Assembly: GCA_019044685.2 (NCBI GenBank)
Contig: JAGTXX020000004.1
Coordinates: 806,001 to 870,000, forward strand
DNA: 64,000 bases
From: Nannochloris sp. 'desiccata'
Lineage: Eukaryota > Chlorophyta > Trebouxiophyceae > Chlorellales > Chlorellaceae
Reading direction: 5' to 3'
Positions within the stretch are counted from its first letter, which is position 1. Every line of letters begins with the position of its first letter. Both the position numbers and the translations under genes were made by a program. Below the pieces are notes generated by a model. The model did no database searches and was not told where the DNA came from. It saw nothing but the letters and a program-made list of their open reading frames with translations. Positions 23,206 to 33,700 of the stretch are shown here, piece by piece.

Positions 23206-24515
23206 ATGGGTAAGTTGCACAATGCATGCAATATAATTTTCCTCTTTTTACGACCTGCCCATTAATCCACTGATTCGATTCTCAATCTTTTCCAACCTCT
23301 TTGCAGGCAAAGCATCAAAAGACAAACGTGACATCTACTACAGAAAAGCCAAAGAAGAAGGATGGAGAGCACGCAGTGCCTATAAACTCCTGCAAATTGA
23401 CGATGCATTCAATATCTTTCAAGGTACGCTTTCCATTCTCCTCAGAAATTACAACAATTTTCAACTCTAGTAGAATAATTAACCAACCAACACCCTCTCT
23501 ATATCTTCTCTTTCAATTTGTAGACGTCCGCAATGCGGTTGATTTATGCGCTGCTCCAGGCAGCTGGAGTCAAGTCCTCTCCCGACGCCTCTACCTTCCT
23601 GCCCTTGCCGCTGCTACTCAACAGCCATCACCAGCAGCACCACTAGAAACTGACGTTGACCACGAGGATAACCAACCACTTGAAGTATCAAAATCTTTAC
23701 CACGCATTGTATCTATCGATCTGCAACCTATGGCCCCGATTGAAGGGGTCACTCAGCTTCAAGGGGACATCACATCAGAAAAGACGGCAGCAGAAGTGAT
23801 TGCCCATTTTGATGGAGGACAGGCTGATTTAGTGGTCTGTGATGGCGCACCAGACGGTAAGGGTTGAGGACCTAGTCAAATAGTTATTGTTTATAGACTT
23901 GTGTACTAGAAAATTAACATTAAAACGCTGAATAAAGCTTGAAAAATGACAAAGGCTACAATCTACAAAACTTGATAGCAATCCTCTTTTTCTTTCTTTC
24001 TATTTTCTACAGTAACTGGGCTTCATGATTTAGACGAATACGTTCAGTCTCAGCTTCTTTTAGCTGCTCTAGCTATTGTCACTGCAACTCTACGCCCAGG
24101 AGGCACGTTTATCGCTAAAATCTTTCGAGGGAAAGACATTTCTCTCCTGTATTCACAACTCACTGCGTTTTTTAAAGACGTCACCGTGGCAAAACCGAAA
24201 AGTTCTAGAAATTCTAGCGTTGAAGCCTTTGTAGTATGCAGAATCTACTCTCCGCCTCTAGATTTCAAACCTTCTGCACTTCGAGAACTCCTTCAGTCAA
24301 TAGAAGCGGGCTATCCAGAAACTCAAAGTACAGCTGAGTTGAGAAGATTAGTCCCTTTTATCGCTTGCGGCGATCTTGGTGGGTGGGATGCGGATGCTTC
24401 CTATGAGTTACCAGACGCTTCAGAAGGGTATACTCCCCTACCACCTGTACAACCACCGACTGCACCAGCGTATAAGGTGGCATTAGAGAAGGCGAGGGGT
24501 CATTTTGGTGCTTAG
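23206..24515 (+). CDS. TRM7: tRNA 2'-O-methyltransferase TRM7/FTSJ1
   Basis: SAM-dependent enzyme that 2'-O-methylates positions 32 and 34 of the anticodon loop. Four exons: 23206-23209, 23307-23423, 23524-23856 and 24013-24515, giving 318 residues. The first coding exon has only ATGG; the join yields [20 protein letters not shown], the hallmark N-terminus of TRM7. Domain marks: [12 protein letters not shown] with the catalytic Lys, SAM motif [32 protein letters not shown] with the catalytic Asp, [10 protein letters not shown] with the second Lys, and [10 protein letters not shown] with the Glu. The KDKE tetrad is complete. An insertion of about 35 acidic/Pro residues follows the SAM motif. 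Confidence 0.95.
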
Positions 24516-25146
24516 AAGTTGAGGGAGCGGTCGGAGATTTTGCTTTTTCCTTGATCGGTTTTACATGTATCTATCTATCTTGTATACTGGTTACTGTGTT
24601 TTGTTGGTTGTATAAACAGAATAGCACTTACAGAATAGAATCAACAGAATATAAAGGTGCAAATTTATTTAACACGTCATTTTATTAAACTGAATGACAG
24701 CAATTAAGCAGATTAGGTTCCTTTAAGGAGAAGAGGATGAAGAACGAGTTTTGAAAGAAAGAAAAAAAGAAGGATGAAGGGAATTTTGGGTTAAAATATA
24801 AGTGGTTGAACAACTGTAAGTTGACGAGTAGCGAAGAGGCTGGAGACCGTGGAAACCATTGGTCGCCATGTTAGTGAAGGTATGAAAACCAGAGGAAGAA
24901 TCGAATGAGGTCCTGGTAAAAACCATTAAGTAGAAAGAAGAAAAAAACGTTCTAATTAGTGGCAATGGCCGTGCTCGTCTCGTGGTATAGTAGCGTCAGA
25001 AGAGCAGCTAATAAAGATGAAGAGCTACGAGCAACAAAGGTTGATTATGATAATTCAATAAATATTTAATTATTCAAATTCAAAAATGGTGGCTACTTGT
25101 TGAAAAGAGAAACTAATATTTAATATCGAAATAATTAACATTACTA
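24516..25146. other. convergent intergenic region TRM7 / GATA factor
   Basis: About 630 bp with the 3' UTRs of two convergent genes. No recognised gene, RNA or element. I found no TGTAA close to the TRM7 stop. Confidence 0.4.
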
Positions 25147-26641
25147 CTATATATTGCCGTGATATTGTTGATACGCATCGTTTATAGCATCGCTAGTCGT
25201 GGCAGCGGCCTCGGCATCACCAGCAGATGATGCTTTTGCATCACCATCAGCACCGCCGATTTCCTGATTCCTAGCAACCATAACAGTCCTGAAAACATTC
25301 AAGCCTTCTGCTGATTGTTGTACAGGATTCATAGCAGCAATATTCGTAACATGGCCTTCTTCTTGCTGGTATTGATGTTTCTGGGTAGCTCCTGCAGTAC
25401 CATTTGTACCACCGGAGGCGATAGCAGCCGCAGCAGCTGCTTCTGCTTCTGCCGCAATCAAGTGATCCACATTTTGCCCTTCTTTCCAAAGCCTAAATGG
25501 CCTTGGGTGATCATTCTTTGCTGCATACAGTCCACAGGCATTGCACAGAGATAGCTTACTACTCCTATCTTTCCGCCAAAATGGAGTGTTGCTCGCACCG
25601 CAATTGCTGCAACGTTTTTCTTGCAAACCACCAGCCATAGCAACACCCGCAGGAAGAGAAGTGTAAGCATTCCCTGTAGTATAATTGTGCAATTGTTCAC
25701 TGGGGGTGTTGCCAAGTCGTTGTCTCTTCGCTAAGTTTGCGTGCTCTTGTTGCATGTGGAAATGAGCGGCAATTGCATTGTAATTAGCAGCGGTGGCAGA
25801 CATTCCTCCTGCAGGTGCCGAGACAGTTGTTTGCAAATGATTTGAAGTAGCGTGAGGTGCATTCCATTGAGCAGGGAGAGGCGCAGAGTTGAAATATTGC
25901 TGCAGCAAATGACCTTGGTGCGGTGGTGGTGCGCTTGCTGCGGATGGCCCTGGTGTTTGTAGAGCCTGTGCTTGCTCTGCGTGCGTTTGTATTAGATGCA
26001 GTAGTGCGTGTAGCATCGCAGGGTCTGCTTGTACGTCTGTTGGTTGAACCTGTACATCAAGAAGAGGTGCCGGTGCTTCGGCTACAGTCGTTATCGGAGC
26101 TGGCCCTGCTGCGTTTGGAAGCAAAGCATGATGAAGAGCTGCAGGGCCACCCCTTTCGAGCAACTCTGCAAGCACAGCAAGCTCCGGAAACGCCCTCTGG
26201 GCCTCTGCTATGGATTCCTGGACCCCTTGAGAAACTAAAGATGCAAGCTGCAGCCAAAAAGATGAGAGCGTCAATAAAATGCAGTCTGCCAATTTGGCGT
26301 TTTTTATTCCGGAGGCAAGGCGAGATTGCAGCATTAGAGAGCTGAAATACGCAGTATGAATTGTTCAATACCTCCTTATCTAAATCAACGCGCCAATTCG
26401 CGGTCATTCGCGGTCATTTGTTGCGAATACACAATATACTTGTTAAAGATGATTTAAACTTTACCTGCAGCCATAGCCCTACGTTGCTAATGCACTCGTC
26501 AAAGCTGAGCGCCTGGTTATTAATATCTCCTTGCCCGCCCCTTCTTTCCCCGTCTTGTGTTTCCTTTTCCACGAGGGCTGCTTGCAAATGCCGAAACAGT
26601 TCTGCAGCCTGCTCTCCACCCAGGCCCCGGCCTCCACCCAT
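25147..26641 (-). CDS. GATA-type zinc finger transcription factor
   Basis: DNA-binding regulator. Exons 26641-26465 and 26247-25147 give 425 residues. The join fuses ISNVGLWLQ to LASLVSQGVQESIAEAQRAF in a predicted helical N-terminal region; a nearer acceptor at the AG before CTCTCTAATG would shift the frame. The single GATA finger near the middle is CSNCGASNTPFWRKDRSSKL continuing to CNACGLYAAKNDHPRP, spacing C-x2-C-x18-C-x2-C as in plant GATA factors. Flanks are Ala-, Gln- and His-rich, typical of activation regions. No other DNA-binding domain is visible. The upstream side abuts the LINE remnant, whose insertion may have replaced the original promoter flank. Confidence 0.85.
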
Positions 26642-26765
26642 CTTTACACTGACATCGAAGTATATAATCCAAATAAAAACTGACAATAATAAATAAGACT
26701 TTCCATTGAAATACCTCGCATCTTCGACCTGTTGGGCTGATGACAGGGCTTTCCTCCAGTAATTA

Positions 26766-26799
26766 ACTAGTCCGACTAGTAATTATAGTGACGGTCACT
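26766..26799. repeat. cluster of short palindromes at the 5' edge of the LINE remnant
   Basis: ACTAGT-CCG-ACTAGT (26766-26780) and AGTGAC-G-GTCACT (26787-26799) are both inverted repeats, just before the open frame of the retroelement remnant begins. Confidence 0.6.
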
Positions 26800-26801
26800 G
26801 A

Positions 26802-28267
26802 GTAATCAAGCCCTTGAGGGAACTGCGTGCGCCAGAAATCATCTCACCACCTCCGCCAGGTGAATGGTGTGCAGATGCTCCTATCTGGGGGCAGATCCCT
26901 TTCTTCTCCACTGCTGATGGTGTACCACTAGAGTCAACGCTCAAGAATACTTTAATCTCCACCGTCGGAGATGTTTTAGTGGGGCTCTCCACAGCCCTCG
27001 CAACCTTTCCTAACCAGCACCCTGAGGATTGCTATTTGGAATTTAAGCAACGTTACATTAGTAGTACCGGGGTAGCTCCTACCCCTGAACTGGTACTGCC
27101 TCGCCATGATATTATTACCCTCATGGTGAGCCTTCAAGATAGACTACCATCACAGTACCGGCAAGCAGCAGAGCAAACAATATGGCAAAGACGTGTCAGT
27201 GGTGAATGGTATTACATTGATCCCAGCATCGAAATGCGTGTATTAGATGAGGATCACTCAGCTACACTGATTGCCTCTATACACGTAACCCAAAGGGAAG
27301 ACTTGCCTTTTTTCCGCTACCGCTGCCCTTCCTGCAGCGGAATGCAAGCTTTATGTACACGTAGACGCAACCGCACAAGAGCCTCTACAATGGTCATGCT
27401 TCAGTCATATGGCTGGAAACAAACGCGCAGAGCAGCACTACCATTGCGGGGCCTCACAGTTAAGATAGCTACCGAAATGTACATGGAGGCAATTGAAAAA
27501 CACAACCGGGATACTAGTGAACAGCGCCGACTTCAGCAGCTACAACAGCACACAGGGTCGGAGCAGATAATACAACAACGTCACCTACTCAAGGCAACTA
27601 GACGCTGCAAATATCTGGACTTTGTGGAGCTGGCTACGGGATCAAACGTATGCAAAAGCAGTGCCCAGGAAGCCGATACAGCAGCAGGAAAAATGAAAAA
27701 AAAAATTGGAAATTAAGCCGAGTGAAATGGAATAATAAGTTTAAGGAAGGATATTGGAGATTAGTTTATAATGGACTTGTTGTATCTGATAGAATACCGG
27801 ACGGGAAACCGTGTGGAGTTTGCAGTGCACAACGGCCGGGGCGACTCCACCATTTTTGGGAATGCCCTGTAGCTACAGCCCTGTTTTTTTCTATTGCTAC
27901 AACTACTAACATACCTCAGACAGCGCGGGAACAATTTTGGATGGTAATTGCTCCCGAAGGAATACAGGAGCAAGTATGGGAGATTGTGTGCTTATCAGCG
28001 GTAACAGCCTTGAATGTCGCCAGAAAACTGGCCTACAAACGAGCCTATACCCAGCGATCCACCAATTCTATTCCTTTGGATATGACTGCCATTGTATCTT
28101 GTGCTGTTATTCATTTTTGGGAGCTTATTGCTGATTTTTCAGCTGTCTGCCCAAAGCCGCCGTGGCTAGATAGCTTGAATCATCATCACCCTTTTTTGCT
28201 TAAAAATGATGAAGGAGAACTCCAACCTAATCATCCTCAAGCTGCTGGGACAACCCAGAACAGCTAA
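26802..28267 (+). mobile_element. 5'-truncated LINE (non-LTR retrotransposon) remnant
   Basis: Two overlapping open frames carry the C-terminal part of a LINE polyprotein. The first, open from 26802 to 27716, has APIWGQIPFFSTADGVPLES followed by LISTVGDVLVGL, resembling the connection region after the reverse transcriptase of L1-like elements. The second, to 28267, has RVKWNNKFKEGYWRLVYNGL and a zinc knuckle CGVCSAQRPGRLHHFWECPV of the zf-RVT type. They differ by one frame; the shift lies near the A run around 27690-27705, so this copy is probably dead by an indel. The catalytic reverse transcriptase and endonuclease parts are absent. I see no clear poly(A) tail or target-site duplication. 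Confidence 0.72.
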
Positions 28268-29477
28268 CGAGTACTGAATTAGGGTTAATGATTTAAATAG
28301 AGACCAGCTATCAAGGTGCATGCCCCGCTGGGCGAAAGTGCCCCTTTGTAGTTGCCTTTAATTTTATTATTTTCTTTTGAGTTCCTCCTCTTTTGTTTAT
28401 CTCCTTTTTACATTAATATTTACTCTGAATTAATTATACATGTCCGCCATGCTGGGTGCCCAGGTCCTTGCCTTAAGGGTGTGGTCTTTGGTTAAAATAA
28501 CTCAAAAAATCTTCAAGGTGAAATACCGCTGTTCAAATTTTGGCAAGACCTTTGTAGCCTTTGGATGTATAGTATATGGCATATAACCGCACTTACATTT
28601 GCTAACGTACTATTTCTATTGATTTCAAATCATTTCATTAGCCTAGATATTCTTTGTAAATGATAATTAATGGTATTAACAACTTTTGGCCGCCTTGCCT
28701 GCAGACAAGAAAATTCAAAGGAATTCCAGTTATTATGTACTCCAAAACAGCGTTTCTATTGCTATAAAGAATGATCAGCGTCAAATTGAGTACTATTGCT
28801 TCCATTTAAAGAAAATAGCGCACAGAAAAGCGTTCCAGAACTCCGCAAAAGGACGCTTTAATTTTAAAAATTGCAGGGAAAAAAGACTTACCGCTGCCGT
28901 TGCACATGCTGTCAGCGCTTTCCTCTCTTTTATACATTTATCATCGAAATCCTGGCCACTTTTCTGTAGAGATATGCCAAGGTGGTTTAAAAGTTGTTAG
29001 GTAGACGTTAATCGAAACAATGCAGCATTACTTTAGTTCAAAAAGAATTCTCACCGCCAAGCATGCAAAAAATGACTGAAGCTCCTCTCCACAAGCATTT
29101 GTGTTGCGTTTGCCAGCAAATTGTCTAGGATTGATCTTTATTAAGGGTTCTTTTTTATTTTGTTTGCCCATCGCGGCCTGTACCGCCTACTTGCGAGCTT
29201 AAGTCGATCGCTTTTTAAAAGTTTAAATGTTTAATGAAATATCAGGTCCGGTGAGTCAATATTTGGCGTCCTGCCCACTTGGGATTGTGTCTGTATTTTG
29301 TAGATGTGTGTTTTAAAAGTAACTTAGATATCCTGGTTGCGTGGGTAGTCATAAAAAATAAGTGCCTGAACTGCCTGCTGCACTTCGGTTTTCCAAAGAT
29401 TTTTAGCTGCCATCCTAGCTAATATAATGCATTTTATATACATGATGGCATGAAATGTATTTCAATGAAACACCACG
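28268..29477. other. AT-rich region after LINE remnant
   Basis: About 1.2 kb. The first part may be the 3' UTR of the retroelement (a GC-rich stem-like word GGGCGAAAGTGCCC near 28330). The small frame at 28686-29000 has no recognisable domain. The NTAQ1 promoter must lie at the right end. Confidence 0.35.
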
Positions 29478-30582
29478 ATGGCGCAGACTGGCTCTAAAGC
29501 TAGCAATTCACAACATCATCTCACAGATCACTACACCAAGAATTATTGCGAAGAGAATATCTACTGGCTTGCTCTTAGTCTCTTAGAGCAATCAAATCTT
29601 AATAGCATATTCGTGGTATTTATCTCGAATCAATCTCAGCAGGTACGTGGGTTTTTCCCTCGTAAACTGAAATATATTAGTCTTATTTTACTGAGCAGCC
29701 CACTGCCAAAACCGTCGCCTCCACCTCGACCTGGTATAAGGCAATAAATGACACGAGTGCACGCAAGAGAGAGAGAGAGCGAATTGAGTTCCCAACAGAT
29801 CAAGACACTTTTTACACATACAACAAACCTTCAATAGAACAGCGCTGGCTATTCTCGGTTCTTATGTTTTCTTTTCTTTTTTCTCCCTGCAGATCCCCAT
29901 TTGGAGCCAGCGTTCTTCTACTAGACCTGACAAACTCGCAGTCTGGGATTATCACGTGATTCTCCTCGCTCTTCCTAGCTCAGGCGTCACAGACAATACA
30001 ACAACTAGAAATAATGAAACACAGCAGAGAGAGTCCTCCCCTCCTTTAGTATTTGACTTGGATTCTATACTACCATCACCATCACCCATTGCAGATTTCA
30101 TTCACCACGCCCTAGTAATTAACTCTTCTAAGATAAAAACAGAAACGCATAGAAGACTTTTCCGGGTAGTACCTGCTGCATCGTATCTTGCACACTTCTC
30201 GAGCGATCGATCGCACATGCTGAAGAGTAACTTACTCAGTAAGACAGATTCTGAAAGGAAGAACGGTTTTGGCGGTGGCGGCGGCAATAATTGGGCGGCG
30301 GCAGATGCTCGAAATATCTATACTAATGAGTATATGAGCCCTCCTCCGTCTTATCCATGTATAGTATCTAGTACTGGAGTCGCCAATACATTCCCAAACT
30401 ACCTAGAAATGCCTAGCTATGACCAAGCAGTGAGTAATTGGAAAGAGTCTCCTCTAGAAAAAATTATAAAAAATAGAGCTGATGGTGGTGGTGACGCTCC
30501 GCTTGATGTAGAGCTATCGTATGGAGTGGTGCTTACTGAAGACGCATTTTTAGAGTTCGCTACAAGGATTACAGTTCTTTAA
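29478..30582 (+). CDS. NTAQ1: protein N-terminal glutamine amidohydrolase NTAQ1
   Basis: Deamidates N-terminal Gln to Glu, making proteins substrates of arginylation in the N-degron pathway. Exons 29478-29642 and 29893-30582 join to 284 residues. The catalytic Cys is Cys24 in NYCEENIYWLA; the splice joins VVFISNQSQQ to IPIWSQRS, then WDYHVILL provides the His and VFDLDSILPSPSP the Asp. FRVVPAASYLAHFSSDRSHM and PPSYPCI are further family marks. It is longer than animal NTAQ1 (about 205 residues) because of Ser/Asn/Gly-rich insertions after RSHM and before the end. All three triad residues are present, so it should be active. Confidence 0.93.
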
Positions 30583-30734
30583 ATCATATTAATGTATGTC
30601 GATCCTGCTGATATTCTTTTATCTTAATTTTGTTTCGGTTTTGAATTTTATCTTCTCCACTTCATTTAATTTTAATACATGTATAATAATTTCACTTTGC
30701 ACGTTATTAATAAATCATAATAAATTGTAATTAC

Positions 30735-33700
30735 TTAGCCAGAAGCAAACAGGGGTACCAAGAGGGAAGCCAAATCAGGCATACGCTTTGCCCTTTTCGC
30801 AGCTCGTTGAATACGACGTTTGCCGTCTTCCAGCTTCCCTTTCACCACGGCAAACGCTTCATGCAGCTTACGTTTCCCACGATTTTTTGCTTCAGCTACA
30901 TGATGCGCAGCTTCTTGACCCACACGTTGAGCTTCTGCAGCTAATACACGTTGTTTTTCACTTAATTCGGTCATTTTCACTTCATACTCTGCCTGGACGG
31001 CGCGGATTTCATCTTGGTTTTCCATTAATTTATTTTCTAGTACAGCTAAAACCTCTGCAGCTTTCGCTTCTGCTGCAGCGACGCCAGCTTGCACTTCATT
31101 CTGTACGTTGGCAAGTTCAGTTTTCGTTTCTTTTTCGAGTTTTTTGACTTGAGCTGCACGAGCACGCTGTGCTTTGCGGTTGCAGTTGGCCACGGCTTGA
31201 GCGATGGCAGCTTGAACGTGAGCAAAACCACTACTACCAAGACCACCATCGTCTTCTTCATCATCTTCTTCATCATCTTCTTCATAGTCTTCGCTATCAA
31301 GGACGGCGTTGCCACCGCCAAGACGACCTTGAAGCATCTGCAGAAGAGCAGCGCCACCGCCACCAGCAAAGGGGGTGTTTTTCTTTCTACCTCCACGACC
31401 TTTACCACCACCACCACCACCGCGACCTGCTACGACTGCTTGCTGTTGCTCTTCATCTTCAGATTCAGAGTCTAGGTTGATTTCAAAATCTTCATCTGGT
31501 TCGTTCAAAGAGATTTCATCATTATCAAAATTGACTACCTTCTTGACTGCCTTGTTGTTGTGGTTGATGTTGGTCTTTTTACCAGGGGCAGTGCGAGTTG
31601 CTGCATGCATGACAGATTTGACGTTCACCTCTTCGTCTTCTTCGTTTACTTCTTCCTCAAGAAGCTCTTCCATATCTACGTCATCCCACATAGCAGCAGC
31701 AGCAGACTTCTTTTTTGTAGCATCAGCAGCAGTCTTGGCTTTAGCCTTGGCGGCGGCGGCAGCAGGCTTCTTCCTTGCAGCTGCGATGGGAGCAGGAGCC
31801 CGTTTTTGTTGTTTCTCTGCTACAGTGAATTCATAAGGATTTTCTTGCTCTTCGTCTTCTTCACTGGTAGTGTTGCTTTCCAGCTGAAGGACTGCAGCAG
31901 ATTTCTTCTCGATACCAGCACCAGCCCTCTGAGCCGCTGCTGCACCAGCAACCAAGGCAGCCTTTGCAGCTTTAGAGACAGTCTTCGTCTTGGGTTCTTC
32001 AGAAAACACAGCATCACATTTTTTGCCTACATCAGCCGCAGGAGTTTCAGTTTGCAGTTTAGCAGGGGTCTGACCTACAGGCTGAGCTTTCTTCTTCTTA
32101 GCCCTACCACCACCGCTGTTTATATCAGTACCACCACCACCGACAGGCAGCATGTTGGAGAGCCTACCTTTTCCTTTCCTCATACCACCACCGGCGTCAG
32201 GAGGGGTAACACGCTTACGAAGTACATCGACAGCTGCCACACCAGCGGTCCTATCTTTTCCAGCAACAGCAGCGGTTGTGGTTTTGGTGCCGGCAAGAGC
32301 TGCATTAAGCCCTTCGAGACCACTTTTACCACCATGACGTGCACCAGAGGGAGGAATACTTTGCAAAATGGCTGCATACTCAGTATCAAAGTTGTAATCA
32401 TCACCAGCGCCAATATGACCACCATTTTCTATGCCAGCACCGCCATCGCCCACATCATCGTCATCACTGGTGGTGGTGGTATCTTCAAGAACGCGAGAAG
32501 GAGGCACTTGGGTGAGAGGAACACCCCATCCAACATCACTATCATCTTTCTCATAAAGGAAATTTTCACCTGCACCATGGACCCCATTAGTTTTCAGATC
32601 AAGATCATCGCCGTCATTACTGCTGTCGTCTTTCAAATCGATGGACTGAGGGTTGAGTTGTTTCTTAGTTTTAGTTGCAGCTTGAGCTGCTGCAGCACGA
32701 CGAGGCTGCTTACGACCACCAGCATGTGCATCATTAGTGTTAGCAGCGGTAGGTTTCTTCGCAGCAGGCTTCTTCTTCTTTCCAGCAGCAGCTGTGGTGG
32801 GAGCTGCAACGGCCGATTTTTTCTTGGTTGCTGCTGACTGACGTTTGGTCGCTACAGCACGAGGCTTCTGAGCTGCAGCTACAAGCTTAGATTTCTCATT
32901 TAATCCTTTACTTGGGTGTTCTTCAGTAGTAAAACCGTGAGGATCGACATTACCATTAGCATTCGCTTTAGCTGCAAGCTTCTTATTACCACGAGCCGCA
33001 GGCGGCTTTGCTGTTTCCATCGCCACCTTCTTAACAGCCGCAGTACCGACTGCAGCTTTTTCTTCAGCTGATGCTTTAATAAACGCTTTATTCATCGCAA
33101 AATCGTCATCATCATCATCAGAGCTGTCATCAAAGGGGCTCGCACGTTGTTGAGGTGATGCAGCGTACTGGCTTCTAAAAACAGGTGAATGGGCGGGTGC
33201 GGCAGCTTCAGCTTCAGTCATCCAGTCGGGCAGTGCTGCTCCATCTAAGAACGGACGTTCCTCTTCAGAGATATTAACAGGAGAAGACTGTTTCTGAACA
33301 GCATCAAGAAGAGTACTGTCCTCGATAGGGTCTTCTTCTTCATCTACAAGGCTAATAGCTTTCGCCTCCTTCTGCTTTGCAGCAGCGGCTGCAGCAGCCT
33401 TCTTGGCAGCAGCAGCTTTCTTTCCAGCACCATGGCCTTTCTTTTCAGTAATATGAGCAGCAACTTCTGCTTTGTTGCTGTTCTGCTCAGGGTTTTCAGC
33501 TGCAGAGGGAACATCAGCAAGTTTTTTCTTACCAGCAGGCACAGCAGCCTCATCTTCTTTCTTCTTCGTGGAAGGCTTCGTAGTAGGAACAGGCTTCTTC
33601 TTAGAATCATATTCAGGAGCACCTTTCTCTTCATTAGCATCGCCACGTTTCTTACGGTTCCACTGCCTCTTCACAGGAGGTTTTGCTTCCTCTACGGGAG

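Noticed and set aside
26253..26345. Continuous GATA-gene frame starting at the ATG at 26334
   Set aside because: The segment 26248-26464 reads better as an intron: the joined exons give an unbroken helical N-terminus in phase, and the upstream exon has a good ATG and donor.
28686..29000. 104-residue plus frame after the LINE remnant
   Set aside because: No similarity to retroelement or cellular domains that I recognise; length is within chance expectation for AT-rich DNA.
31560..32837. 425-residue plus-strand frame and several others across 30.8-33.9 kb
   Set aside because: Antisense shadows of the long Lys/Ala/Asp-rich exon of the SYCP2-like gene; Ser/Phe/Thr-rich with no domain.
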